Source: Marinobacter denitrificans (GTDB taxonomy: Bacteria > Pseudomonadota > Gammaproteobacteria > Pseudomonadales > Oleiphilaceae). From it: 64,000 bases of DNA. Both the position numbers and the translations under genes were made by a program. Numbering within the stretch: the first letter of the stretch is position 1; every line of letters begins with the position of its first letter. Of this stretch, positions 8,879 to 17,425 are shown one piece after another. The stretch spans positions 1 through 64,000 of the forward strand of contig NZ_VMHN01000003.1 in NCBI RefSeq assembly GCF_008795955.1, in the 5' to 3' direction. The notes under the pieces were generated by a model. That model ran no database searches. It had not been told where the DNA came from and was given only the letters and a program-made list of their open reading frames with translations.

Positions 8879-9633
8879 TGAGAAAGCTGATAGTTGGTCT
8901 TTTCATAGCGATCCTGCCGGCTCTCGGGCTGGCAGCCGGGGCCTCCGTTGAACTGGATACGATGGAGCCGGACCACACCAACAAAGAGTCCCTCCAGCGC
9001 GGTGCGGCCCTGTTCACCAACTACTGCATGGGGTGCCACTCCATGGAGTACGCTCGCTATAAGCGGGTATCTGAAGATCTGGGCATTCCTCAGGAACTGT
9101 ATGAGGAGAATCTGATTTTCACCGGCGCGAAAATCGGCGAGCTGATGAAGAATTCCATGAACAAGGATATGGCGGCCGACTGGTTTGGCGCTCCGCCACC
9201 AGACCTGACACTGGAGTCCCGTCTTCGCGGCGAGGATTGGATCTATTCCTACCTGCGTGGCTTCTACAAGGATGATACACGGCCATTGGGCGTGAACAAT
9301 GTTGTCTTCGACAACGTTGGTATGCCCCATGTCATGGCAGACCTGCAGGGGCTGTGTGCCGTCGAGCCGCGAATTGGTGAGGGGGCAAGTGTTGACCCGC
9401 TCAGTGGCGACGTCCGCAATGCGGATATCTGTCCAGAGTGGGAAACCGAGGGCTCCATGTCGCCAGCGGAATTCAACAGCGCCATGTACGACCTGACCAA
9501 CTTCATGTCCTACATGGGGGATCCGGTTAAGGTTGAGCGTGAAAGGCTAGGTATGTTTGCCCTCATCTTTGTGGCGATCTTCTTTATCTTTGCCTACCTG
9601 CTTAATCGCGAATACTGGAAGGACGTACACTGA
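8878..9633 (+). CDS. petC: Cytochrome c1 of the bc1 complex
   Basis: 251-residue membrane-anchored c-type cytochrome that passes electrons from the Rieske centre to soluble cytochrome c. It has an N-terminal signal peptide (about 1-21), a single C-M-G-C-H heme site at 50-54, and a C-terminal membrane helix (about 225-245) ending L-N-R-E-Y-W-K-D-V-H. ATG 8878 gives the signal peptide directly; the frame stays open upstream inside petB but that part is a shadow. Last gene of petABC. Confidence 0.97.
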   Translation: MRKLIVGLFIAILPALGLAAGASVELDTMEPDHTNKESLQRGAALFTNYCMGCHSMEYARYKRVSEDLGIPQELYEENLIFTGAKIGELMKNSMNKDMAADWFGAPPPDLTLESRLRGEDWIYSYLRGFYKDDTRPLGVNNVVFDNVGMPHVMADLQGLCAVEPRIGEGASVDPLSGDVRNADICPEWETEGSMSPAEFNSAMYDLTNFMSYMGDPVKVERERLGMFALIFVAIFFIFAYLLNREYWKDVH

Positions 9634-9662
9634 GATTTCAGGTATAATCCTTATCCCTGAGT

Positions 9663-9695
9663 TCCAGCGGGCAATTGCCGGCCCGCTGGATTTTT
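9663..9695 (+). terminator. Intrinsic terminator after petC
   Basis: Stem TCCAGCGGGC/GCCCGCTGGA with a short loop, followed by TTTTT. It lies 30 nt after petC. Confidence 0.85.
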
Positions 9696-9741
9696 GCGTT
9701 TTTCAGGGTCAATTCGGTTAGTCAAATCGTGAGGTAGTTCT

Positions 9742-10371
9742 ATGGGCGTTGTGACCAAGCGGTCATCAATGACGTTTTTCTCGGACCCGGCCAGTCATTA
9801 CAGCCACAGAGTCCGCATTGTGCTGGCAGAAAAGGGCGTAACAGTCGACGTCGTAAATGTTGATCCGGACAACCCTCCCGGAGAGCTGGCCGATCTGAAT
9901 CCTTACAATGCCCTTCCCACACTGGTGGATCGTGACCTTGTGCTCTACGAGCCCAATATCATGATGGAGTACCTGGACGAGCGTTTCCCGCACCCGCCAT
10001 TGCTTCCGGTATATCCGGTGGCAAGAGCGAACAGCCGGTTGATGATTCATCGCATCCAGAAAGACTGGTGTGGGCTGGTGGATCAGATTCTTGCCCAGCC
10101 AAATGCCAAGGCCTCGGATGCTGCGCGTAAAGAGCTTCGTGAGAGCCTGCTGGCGACCGCCCCGCTGTTTGGTGAAATGCCGTTCTTCCTGTCGGAAGAG
10201 TTCACTATCGTGGACTGCTGTATTGCCCCGATTCTGTGGCGCCTGCCTGCTCTTGGAATTGAGCTCAATGAAAAGCAGGCAAAACCGCTTCAAAAGTACA
10301 TGGACAGCATTTTCAGTCGCGAAGGGTTCAAGGCAAGCCTGTCGGACCTGGAAGAAGATATTCGCAGTTGA
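9742..10371 (+). CDS. sspA: Stringent starvation protein A
   Basis: 209-residue glutathione-S-transferase-fold protein that associates with RNA polymerase and affects stationary-phase and acid-stress expression in E. coli. The N-terminal thioredoxin-like domain begins [19 protein letters not shown]; the central N-P-Y-N-x-L-P-T-L-V-D-R and [17 protein letters not shown] segments are typical of SspA. ATG follows a GAGG site. The bc1-sspA-sspB order is common in gammaproteobacteria. Confidence 0.95.
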   Translation: MGVVTKRSSMTFFSDPASHYSHRVRIVLAEKGVTVDVVNVDPDNPPGELADLNPYNALPTLVDRDLVLYEPNIMMEYLDERFPHPPLLPVYPVARANSRLMIHRIQKDWCGLVDQILAQPNAKASDAARKELRESLLATAPLFGEMPFFLSEEFTIVDCCIAPILWRLPALGIELNEKQAKPLQKYMDSIFSREGFKASLSDLEEDIRS

Positions 10372-10406
10372 TTTGCAGAGCCTGAAACCGGTTCAGGAGA
10401 AAGGCA

Positions 10407-10847
10407 GTGCCTGATAGCAAGATAACCATGACATCGAGCCGCCCCTATCTCGTCAGGGCGTTCAATGAGTGGATTCTCGATAACGACTGCACCCCCTATA
10501 TTGTGGTCGATGCAGGAATTCAGGGCGTGCAGGTGCCTACTGAGCACGTCGCAAATGGGCAGATTGTGCTCAATATCAGCCCCGGGGCCGTTCGCGGTCT
10601 GGTCATCGGAAACGGTGCACTGGAGTTCAGTGCTCGCTTCGGTGGTGTGCCTATGCAGGTGTTTATTCCTTTGCAAGCGGTTATGGCGGTTTACGCCAAG
10701 GAAAACGGCGAAGGTATGGTCTTTGGCAGTGAACCTGGCTCGCCGGATCCGGAAGGGCCGGAAGGCAAGGATGGAGATAGTGCTGGTGACAACGGCCAGA
10801 ACGGAGAGCGGCCTAGTGGTCGGCCAACCCTCAAGGTGGTGAAATAA
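10407..10847 (+). CDS. sspB: ClpXP protease specificity-enhancing factor
   Basis: 146-residue adaptor that delivers ssrA-tagged proteins to ClpXP. It has the SspB fold signature S-R-P-Y-L-V-R-A-F-N-E-W-I-L-D-N and F-G-G-V-P at the tag-binding site. An acidic/Gly-rich flexible linker follows, then the ClpX-docking tail L-K-V-V-K at the C-terminus. GTG 10407 has AGGAG 8 nt upstream; ATG 10428 is the alternative. Second gene of sspAB. Confidence 0.95.
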   Translation: MPDSKITMTSSRPYLVRAFNEWILDNDCTPYIVVDAGIQGVQVPTEHVANGQIVLNISPGAVRGLVIGNGALEFSARFGGVPMQVFIPLQAVMAVYAKENGEGMVFGSEPGSPDPEGPEGKDGDSAGDNGQNGERPSGRPTLKVVK

Positions 10848-10880
10848 CCTCCGATTGTGCCGGAAAGCGTTGTCAGCCCC

Positions 10881-10916
10881 AAAAAAGCCAGCTGTTATAA
10901 CCAGCTGGCTTTTTTA
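10881..10916. terminator. Bidirectional terminator between sspB and diaA
   Basis: Stem GCCAGCTG/CAGCTGGC with a TTATAAC loop, flanked by an A-run on the left and a T-run on the right. It sits between the convergent sspB and diaA genes, so it can serve both strands. Confidence 0.9.
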
Positions 10917-11507
10917 TTACCCACCGAAAAGTTTTTCGTCAATCAGCCCGCACAAGGCGTTGATAATCACCAGCATGATAGGTGTGGCGGCAGTGGGGGA
11001 AAGGTTATCGAGCGCAATTTCATGATCTTCGGGGTGCAATAGCGATGTAATGTCGGTTTTTTCCTTGGCGCTCAGCACCACAACGTTCATTTCCCGATCA
11101 TGAGCGGCCTGTATGGCCTGTATCAGATTGGCCTTGTGACCATCATCCACAAAGACCATAAGCAGATCATTGGCCTTGCCAATGGCCCGTACCTGTCTGG
11201 AAAACGTATCGTTGAAACGGTTGTCGCGGCAGATGGCAGAATAGGTTGTTGCGTCAGCGCCGAGGTTGATTGCGGGCAGGGCAGGACGATCCTGCTCAAA
11301 CCGATTAAGTAGCGCGGTGCAAAAGTACTGGGCAAGGATGTTGGCATTACCATTGGCGCAGGTAATAATTTTGCCATCACTGAGCAGTGTGCCTACGAGG
11401 GCGTCCGACGCTCTTTCTATGCCAGGTGCTGTTGAGCTGGCGGCGTGTGCGGTATGCTCCATGTGGGTGGCGAACCACTGATTAATCTGTTGCTCGGTAT
11501 CCGTCAT
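10917..11507 (-). CDS. diaA: DnaA initiator-associating protein (SIS domain)
   Basis: 196-residue SIS-domain protein of the GmhA-like family, the same length as E. coli DiaA, which promotes DnaA assembly at oriC. The C-A-N-G-N-A-N segment replaces the usual GNG-S sugar-phosphate loop, and L-F-G remains at the C-terminus. The yraN-lpoA neighbourhood points to DiaA rather than the heptose enzyme GmhA. ATG 11507 is 3 nt after the yraN stop. Last gene of the lpoA-yraN-diaA unit. Confidence 0.88.
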   Translation of the reverse strand: MTDTEQQINQWFATHMEHTAHAASSTAPGIERASDALVGTLLSDGKIITCANGNANILAQYFCTALLNRFEQDRPALPAINLGADATTYSAICRDNRFNDTFSRQVRAIGKANDLLMVFVDDGHKANLIQAIQAAHDREMNVVVLSAKEKTDITSLLHPEDHEIALDNLSPTAATPIMLVIINALCGLIDEKLFGG

Positions 11508-11509
11508 AG

Positions 11510-11884
11510 TCAGGCCTGAATGGCATTTTTGATCCATTGTATCCGGTATTTTGTGCGTTCGCCCGGTGCAATCGCAACAACATCGATACGACTGCAGGCA
11601 TTCCACAGACCATGCTTGTGGAGATAGAACGAGGCGGCCCTGATCAGTCGTTTCTGTTTCGTGGGGGTGATGGACTCCGCCGCGCCGACCAGACTGCCGG
11701 CTCTCCGGAAGCGAACTTCAAAAAACACCAGAGTTTCGCCATCCCTGCCGACCAGGTCGATCTCTCCGCCTCGGCTGAACACGTTTCGTTCAAGGATATG
11801 AACGCCGCGACTCATAAGGTAGCGGGCGGCGACACCTTCTGCGTGATTGCCGGTAGATTTTCGGGATTGCTGAGCGCCATCCAT
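11510..11884 (-). CDS. yraN: UPF0102 family protein YraN
   Basis: 124-residue endonuclease-fold protein with the family motifs G-N-x-A-E...A-A-R-Y-L, G-G-E-I-D-L-V-G-R-D and F-F-E-V-R, the last two forming the predicted nuclease-like metal site. Its cellular role is not established. It lies between lpoA and diaA, as in E. coli. Confidence 0.9.
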   Translation of the reverse strand: MDGAQQSRKSTGNHAEGVAARYLMSRGVHILERNVFSRGGEIDLVGRDGETLVFFEVRFRRAGSLVGAAESITPTKQKRLIRAASFYLHKHGLWNACSRIDVVAIAPGERTKYRIQWIKNAIQA

Positions 11885-11899
11885 GGCGGGGCCCCGGGT

Positions 11900-13771
11900 T
11901 TACTGTTCCTGAAGGGGAAGTTCGTCCATTTCCTGCGTTTCTGTCGTTGCGGCCTCTTCTACCGGCGGCAGTTCCTCTGGTGTTCCGTTGCGGAAGCGGG
12001 CCCACAGTTGTTCCCGGTGGATGCTGCCCTCGGGAGTCATGGCCAGTTCTCCGGTCTGTCCGTCAAGAGTCGCCCCTTCCACGTGCTGCAGCAGCTGCAG
12101 ACGTTTGCTCAGATTCCAGGCATCCGCGCCCATGGCGAACAGGCGGCCAAGCTGGCCTCTGATGTCGGGCATGGCCTCTTTTACAACAGTTCGAAACTGA
12201 TTGTTCTCTTCCAGTATCCAGGGTGTGTCTGTGAAATTAACGCCATTCAGGTCGCGGTCCCGGGAGGGGTCGGGGTTGCCCTCATAAACCATCGACGGGG
12301 AATATACAGGCAGATCGCCGCCAAAATAGAAGGCGAATAACGGCTTGAACTGTCTGGCAATCGTAGGCTCGGCCACCATGACAATGCCATCTGCATCCTG
12401 GCGGCGCCGGGGTTCGAACTCCACGTCGATACCGGCAGTGCGTTCGACGTCGATGGCCCGGTCACGGGAGACGGTGATCCCCAGCAAATCGGCTGTCACT
12501 GCGCGCAGATTGTCTTCAGGATAATACCGTTCTATATCCAGCGCCGCGCCTTCATTTTGTTCCAGGCGCTGAAGCAGTGCATTCTCGAGTCTGTCACCCC
12601 ATTCCCCGGCTGGGATCAGTGCCAGGATCTGGTCAACGCCTTCAGCGGTCATGCGGTCAGCGATCTGCCGCGCCTCGTCTTCTGCAGAAAGACCGAACTG
12701 GTAAAGCCCGGACGGAGCTTCCGTGTCTTGGGGTAAATAGTTCAGTCCAAGAACCGGAACCGGCAAAGCGTCCATCTTGGCCAGTGATGCCAGCGCGTCC
12801 TTTTCCAGGGGGCCAACAATCAGGTCCTGGCCCTCATTGCTCAGTTCATTGTAGAGCTGGTTAAAGGAGCTGCCAGAGGTGTCCACGACACGGAGGCTGA
12901 TTTTTTCCCGGTCCGCTGAGCCGTCTTCATAGTAAGCGGCAAAGAATCCATCGCGGATGGCGGCCCCGGCACTTGCGAGGGGCCCGCTAAGTGGAACTGC
13001 CAGAGTGATCCTTTCCGGGCGGGTTTCGGCCAGGCTGGCAATGAGCTTCAGCTCTGCCGGCGGGGTCGAGGCCGCAGGATGGTCCGACCAATTATTCTGC
13101 CAGTTGCGGATCATCCTGCCCTGTTCTTCCAGGTTGGTACCGGGCTCTCTGAGGATACCTGCCAGTTCAAGCCAGCCTTGGGCCTCATAGCCAATAGCGC
13201 GCCCTTCCTTATCAGCCAGTTCCGTGTCGGATGTCTGTTTCAGGTTCTGCCAGATAGCATCGTGGAGAGACTGGGTGTCAGCATTGGCGTCTGCCTCTGC
13301 AAGTAGAATCAGAGTGATAGCGGCTGCCAGGTTGTCGCCGGCAAGCCGATAGGTCTGTTCCTGCAGTTTTGCGGCGCGGTCAATCAGGTCCCGTTCATAG
13401 TTCAGAAAGTGGTCCGGTGTGATTCTTGCCGCGATATCGTCTGCCCATGGAGCGTCATCCAGGGCGGTTGCGCTTGCCATGGACAGCAGTAGTTGTTGGT
13501 TTTCCGTCTCCTGATCAGCCGAATCAAACTGGTTACTCTGCAGAAGTGTTCTGGCGTCCCGGTGCTGGTTCTGATTCTGGAACCTGTCCGCTGCCTGCAA
13601 CAGATAGGACTGTGCCTCTTTGCGGTCTCCTGTGCTGGCAGCAACATCAAGAGCTTCGCTGGCGCTTGTGGCGACGTGAGAGTCGAGGTTCACGCTGGCG
13701 CAACCCGCAAACAGCAGTACCATCGCCATAAAGAGGGCGGTGATTCTCAGGTTCAGGCGATATCTGGTCAT
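11900..13771 (-). CDS. lpoA: Outer-membrane lipoprotein activator of PBP1A
   Basis: 623-residue lipoprotein. The signal peptide ends in the lipobox L-F-A-G-C with Cys24 as the lipidated residue. It has an N-terminal helical TPR-like half (about 30-270) and a C-terminal periplasmic-binding-protein-like half (about 275-600), the architecture of LpoA/YraM, which stimulates PBP1A from the outer membrane. ATG 13771 is chosen because it begins the signal peptide; the open frame extends 45 codons further up. It is divergent from rsmI, as in E. coli. The C-terminus is rich in Glu and Pro. Confidence 0.92.
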   Translation of the reverse strand: MTRYRLNLRITALFMAMVLLFAGCASVNLDSHVATSASEALDVAASTGDRKEAQSYLLQAADRFQNQNQHRDARTLLQSNQFDSADQETENQQLLLSMASATALDDAPWADDIAARITPDHFLNYERDLIDRAAKLQEQTYRLAGDNLAAAITLILLAEADANADTQSLHDAIWQNLKQTSDTELADKEGRAIGYEAQGWLELAGILREPGTNLEEQGRMIRNWQNNWSDHPAASTPPAELKLIASLAETRPERITLAVPLSGPLASAGAAIRDGFFAAYYEDGSADREKISLRVVDTSGSSFNQLYNELSNEGQDLIVGPLEKDALASLAKMDALPVPVLGLNYLPQDTEAPSGLYQFGLSAEDEARQIADRMTAEGVDQILALIPAGEWGDRLENALLQRLEQNEGAALDIERYYPEDNLRAVTADLLGITVSRDRAIDVERTAGIDVEFEPRRRQDADGIVMVAEPTIARQFKPLFAFYFGGDLPVYSPSMVYEGNPDPSRDRDLNGVNFTDTPWILEENNQFRTVVKEAMPDIRGQLGRLFAMGADAWNLSKRLQLLQHVEGATLDGQTGELAMTPEGSIHREQLWARFRNGTPEELPPVEEAATTETQEMDELPLQEQ

Positions 13772-13956
13772 GGCTGGCTCACAATACTCCGGGTTATTAC
13801 GCTTGTGGCGCCGGGTAATCGGCGGCATCATGCCGGAAGCCAGGACCCTGCCGGGCTTCCCGTAAATGGTTTGCTTTATCAGGCCCGCAAGTTTAACAGC
13901 TCCCACGTGAATTCACATGACGTTGGTGTCATACGCCGGAGCAAAGAGAGGTACTC

Positions 13957-14823
13957 GTGAACTCGGAGAATGACCAGCCAGAGAAATCTGGCACACTTTA
14001 TATAGTGGCCACTCCCATCGGTAATCTGGACGATATGTCTCCCAGGGCCGCCTCAATTTTATCACGGGTTTCCGTAATCGCAGCGGAGGACACCAGGCAT
14101 AGTGGCCGGCTCATGCAGCACCTGGGAATTCGGAAGCCAATGATGGCGCTGCACGATCATAATGAGCGGGACAAGGCCGGGCAGGTTCTGGACAGGCTTG
14201 CGGCCGCCGAAGATGTCGCTCTGATCTCCGATGCCGGAACACCGCTGATTTCTGATCCGGGGTATGTGCTTGTGCGAGAGGCGCGTGCACGTGGTTTTCG
14301 GGTGAGTCCCGTGCCCGGGGCCTGTGCTCTCGTCTCGGCATTAAGCGCTGCCGGCTTACCAACCGACCGGTTCTTGTTCGAGGGTTTTCTGCCCGCCAGA
14401 CGGGGCGCCCGCAAGGCAGTGTTGGAGGACCTTGCCAGAGAGTCCGCAACCCTGGTGTTCTACGAGTCTCCCCATCGAATTGTCGACACGGTCAGAGAGA
14501 TCGAAAGGGTTATGGGGAGTGAGCGTGAGCTGGTGCTGGCCCGGGAGCTTACAAAAGCATTCGAGACTTTCTATGCAGGCGGCGCCGGCTCGGTTGCAGA
14601 TGCCCTTGAGGCCGACCCCCATGGCAGTCGCGGTGAATTCGTGGTCATGGTTCATGGAGCCAGTGAGACCGAGGTTGCCGTAGGTTCCGCTGAGGTGGAC
14701 CGCGTGCTGGGATTGTTGCTGGAGGAGCTGCCGGTTAAAAAAGCGGCAAAGCTGGCGGCGGAGTTGACTGGCCGCTCCAAGAACGAGCTCTACCAGCGTG
14801 CACTGGAGTTGAAAGCGGAATAA
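13957..14823 (+). CDS. rsmI: 16S rRNA (cytidine1402-2'-O)-methyltransferase
   Basis: 288-residue SAM-dependent methyltransferase that 2'-O-methylates C1402 in the decoding centre. It has the tetrapyrrole-methylase-like fold with L-Y-I-V-A-T-P-I-G-N-L-D-D near the N-terminus, A-A-E-D-T-R-H-S-G, D-A-G-T-P-L-I-S-D-P-G, and V-F-Y-E-S-P-H-R. The GTG start is preceded by AAGAGAGG. It is divergent from lpoA with a gap of about 185 nt that should hold both promoters. Confidence 0.96.
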   Translation: MNSENDQPEKSGTLYIVATPIGNLDDMSPRAASILSRVSVIAAEDTRHSGRLMQHLGIRKPMMALHDHNERDKAGQVLDRLAAAEDVALISDAGTPLISDPGYVLVREARARGFRVSPVPGACALVSALSAAGLPTDRFLFEGFLPARRGARKAVLEDLARESATLVFYESPHRIVDTVREIERVMGSERELVLARELTKAFETFYAGGAGSVADALEADPHGSRGEFVVMVHGASETEVAVGSAEVDRVLGLLLEELPVKKAAKLAAELTGRSKNELYQRALELKAE

Positions 14824-14851
14824 TCGGGGCGTCGATGTTGTTCGTTTTCCC

Positions 14852-14880
14852 TTGCCTGCTACCGTGAGCTGGAGTATGGT
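14852..14880 (+). promoter_or_regulatory. Sigma-70 promoter of rnpB
   Basis: TTGCCT (14852-14857), a 17-nt spacer and TATGGT (14875-14880). The predicted start at about 14887 coincides with the 5' strand of RNase P helix P1, which supports the call. Confidence 0.75.
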
Positions 14881-14887
14881 CTCGCCC

Positions 14888-15250
<363 letters not shown>

Positions 15251-15457
15251 TTTTCCGCTTTATGTGACATCTGACATTCTCACCAGCGTCCTTTTATAGC
15301 CAAAAAATCTTAGAGCTCACTTGTCATCTTCAGTTCTGTCTGCAGGTGATTGATTTTTGGGTTTTTCTTTTCCGTAATCTCCAGCCTGATGCCAATCTTG
15401 TTCTGTAACCTCTTGTCATAAAAGGAACTTTCCCAGGTGTGGTGCTGTTCGCGGCGC
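15251..15457 (+). other. Gap between rnpB and the mraZ promoter
   Basis: About 200 nt, more AT-rich than its surroundings. I see no supported gene, RNA fold or repeat in it; it is probably upstream sequence of the dcw promoter. Confidence 0.5.
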
Positions 15458-15486
15458 TTGCATTGTGTATTGCGTGTTTCTATAGT
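15458..15486 (+). promoter_or_regulatory. dcw cluster promoter (Pmra)
   Basis: TTGCAT (15458-15463), exactly 17 nt, then TATAGT (15481-15486). It drives mraZ and probably much of the downstream division and wall cluster. The -10 overlaps the first of the phased GTGG repeats, so MraZ binding would block it directly. Confidence 0.78.
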
Positions 15487-15528
15487 GTGCACAAGTGGGA
15501 AAAAGTGGTTTCTAGTGGTTATTTGTGG
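15485..15528 (+). promoter_or_regulatory. MraZ operator: phased GTGG repeats
   Basis: GTGG occurs at 15495, 15505, 15515 and 15525, with a degenerate GTGT at 15485, all on an exact 10-nt period. MraZ is known to bind tandem GTGGG-type repeats with 5-nt spacers ahead of its own gene. The array starts in the -10 box and covers the predicted transcription start (about 15493). Confidence 0.8.
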
Positions 15529-15553
15529 TTTCTGAACCCCGGAATTGGTGCAA

Positions 15554-16006
15554 ATGAGCAATTTTCTTGGCAGTCATGCCATCAATATGGATGCGAAGGG
15601 TCGCCTTGCGATCCCCGCCAGAGTGCGTGAAGAGTTCGCGCACGCCTGCGGTGGGCGCATCGTATTGACGGCCAATGCCGATGAAGAGCGCTGCCTGTTG
15701 GTGTATCCGGAGCCGCAGTGGGAGGCCCTGAGGCCGCAGATTGAAGCACTTCCCAACATGAACAAGGCAGCCCGCAGGCTGCAGCGCCTGTTGCTGGGGC
15801 ATGCCACGCCATTGGAGCTGGACTCCGCCGGCCGAATCCTGGTACCGCCGACGTTGCGCAGTTATGCGCGCCTCGAGAAAAAGCTGATGTTGATAGGGCA
15901 GGGCAAGAAACTTGAGCTCTGGAGTGAAGAGCGCTGGTTCGCATGGCTGGACGAGTCGTCGGACGAAGAAGAAATGCCGCCGGAAATGGAGGCATTGTCG
16001 CTATGA
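15554..16006 (+). CDS. mraZ: Transcriptional regulator MraZ
   Basis: 150-residue protein with two AbrB/SpoVT-like halves that forms rings and represses the dcw promoter. Each half carries the D-x-K-G-R-hydrophobic-x-I-P-x-x-x-R type motif: [11 protein letters not shown] near residues 13-23 and [10 protein letters not shown] near 92-101. ATG 15554 is preferred (GGAA 9 nt upstream) over TTG/GTG codons just before it. Its stop overlaps the rsmH ATG (ATGA). Confidence 0.96.
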   Translation: MSNFLGSHAINMDAKGRLAIPARVREEFAHACGGRIVLTANADEERCLLVYPEPQWEALRPQIEALPNMNKAARRLQRLLLGHATPLELDSAGRILVPPTLRSYARLEKKLMLIGQGKKLELWSEERWFAWLDESSDEEEMPPEMEALSL

Positions 16007-16962
16007 GCGCCGGCCGCCGTCAGGAGTCGGCCGGTGAGTACCGGCATCGCTCTGTGCTCCTGGACTCTGCGGTCGATCTGCTGGTTAACGATCCGGAGGG
16101 TGTCTATATCGATGGCACCTTCGGTCGCGGGGGGCACAGCCGCCTTATTCTCGGCCAGTTGGGACCAGGCGGCAAACTGCTTGGCATCGACAAGGATCCG
16201 GAGGCCATTCAGGTGGCCCGTGAGCTGGCGGACGAAGATTCGCGGTTTCGACCCTATCATGGTTCCTTCGCGGAACTGGGCGCGGCGGCTGATGCCCAGG
16301 GGTGGACGAAGGTTAATGGCGTGTTGCTGGATCTTGGTGTTTCATCCCCGCAACTGGATGACGCTACCCGGGGGTTCAGCTTCATGCGTGATGGTCCGCT
16401 GGATATGAGAATGGATCCGGGCCAGGCGCCGAGTGCCGCGCAGTGGTTGGCCGAAGCGGATGAAAAAGACATCGCATACGTGATCTGGCGATACGGTGAA
16501 GAAAGGTTCTCCCGCCGTATCGCCCGTCTCGTTGTAGAGCGCCGTAAAGAGGCGCCGCTTGAGACCACGCATCAGCTGGCGTCACTGGTCAGCGAGGCGG
16601 TTCCGAAAAAAGAGAAGCACAAGCATCCGGCTACCCGGACGTTCCAGGCGATCCGTATTTTTATCAATCGGGAACTGGAAGACCTGGAAGAGGGGCTCAG
16701 TGCTGCCGCTGAAAAGCTGATGCCCGGCGGAAGGCTGGTGGTGATCAGCTTTCACTCGTTAGAAGACCGACTGGTCAAGCGTTTCATGCGTGACCTGGCT
16801 CGCGGCCCGAGACTGCCCAAAGGCGTGCCGGTAACTGCAGCGCAGGAAGCGTCGGCATTCCGGCTGATTGGTAAGGCGAACAAGGCGGATTCAGAAGAAG
16901 TCAGTGACAACGTGCGTGCGAGAAGCGCTGTTATGCGTGTTCTCGAACGGATACCGGAATAA
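16003..16962 (+). CDS. rsmH: 16S rRNA (cytosine1402-N4)-methyltransferase
   Basis: 319-residue SAM-dependent enzyme (MraW) methylating N4 of C1402, the same nucleotide that RsmI modifies. Motifs: H-R-S-V-L-L near the N-terminus, [10 protein letters not shown] (SAM loop), [10 protein letters not shown] and S-F-H-S-L-E-D-R near the C-terminus. ATG 16003 overlaps the mraZ stop; the in-frame extension upstream lies inside mraZ. The window thus holds both C1402 methylases. Confidence 0.96.
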   Translation: MSAGRRQESAGEYRHRSVLLDSAVDLLVNDPEGVYIDGTFGRGGHSRLILGQLGPGGKLLGIDKDPEAIQVARELADEDSRFRPYHGSFAELGAAADAQGWTKVNGVLLDLGVSSPQLDDATRGFSFMRDGPLDMRMDPGQAPSAAQWLAEADEKDIAYVIWRYGEERFSRRIARLVVERRKEAPLETTHQLASLVSEAVPKKEKHKHPATRTFQAIRIFINRELEDLEEGLSAAAEKLMPGGRLVVISFHSLEDRLVKRFMRDLARGPRLPKGVPVTAAQEASAFRLIGKANKADSEEVSDNVRARSAVMRVLERIPE

Positions 16963-16996
16963 CACAAGCAACACCACAATTAGGGAGCGCGTGAAA

Positions 16997-17404
16997 ATGG
17001 GCGCGGTAGCCATAGAAAGGCCGACAAAAACAGCACGGCTCAACAAGCAGCGGGTCAGGGATGGTGTGGCTACAGCGGTCAGGCTGTCGCAGCAGGTATT
17101 CACCGCGCTACAACAAAGGCGTGTGCTGATATCCATGGGGCTGGTGATGCTTCTGGTGATTTCCTCACTGGGTGTTGTCGTCAGTGCCCATGAGAACAGG
17201 GAGCTGTTCAATACCCTGTCGCAGCTGCAGGAGCAGCGGGATAACTACCAGCGCGAGTGGAGCCAGTTGCTGCTGGAGCAAAGTGCATTGAGCGCACACG
17301 GACGGGTGGAGCAGTTGGCGTCCGAGCGTTTTGACATGGTTGTGCCGGGGAAGCAGGACATCGTTCTGGTGCCATTGATAGCGCCTCTCGTTGGGGCGCG
17401 ATAA
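16997..17404 (+). CDS. ftsL: Cell division protein FtsL
   Basis: 135-residue bitopic protein: cytoplasmic tail (about 1-45), one membrane helix (about 49-67), then a leucine-zipper-like coiled coil with repeated N-x-x-L...L-x-x-Q-R-x-x-x-x-x-x-W. It forms the FtsQLB complex that activates FtsWI. ATG 16997 has GGGAG about 9 nt upstream. Identification rests on size, topology and position between rsmH and ftsI, since FtsL is poorly conserved. Confidence 0.9.
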   Translation: MGAVAIERPTKTARLNKQRVRDGVATAVRLSQQVFTALQQRRVLISMGLVMLLVISSLGVVVSAHENRELFNTLSQLQEQRDNYQREWSQLLLEQSALSAHGRVEQLASERFDMVVPGKQDIVLVPLIAPLVGAR

Positions 17405-17425
17405 ACGACCATAACAAACCGTAAG

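Noticed and set aside
10917..11507. Phosphoheptose isomerase gmhA
   Set aside because: The SIS domain is shared, but the lpoA-yraN neighbourhood, the 196-residue length and the altered sugar-phosphate loop fit DiaA better.
15485..15528. Short CRISPR-like or tandem repeat array
   Set aside because: The period is 10 nt with a 4-nt shared unit over a promoter, which fits an MraZ operator, not a CRISPR.
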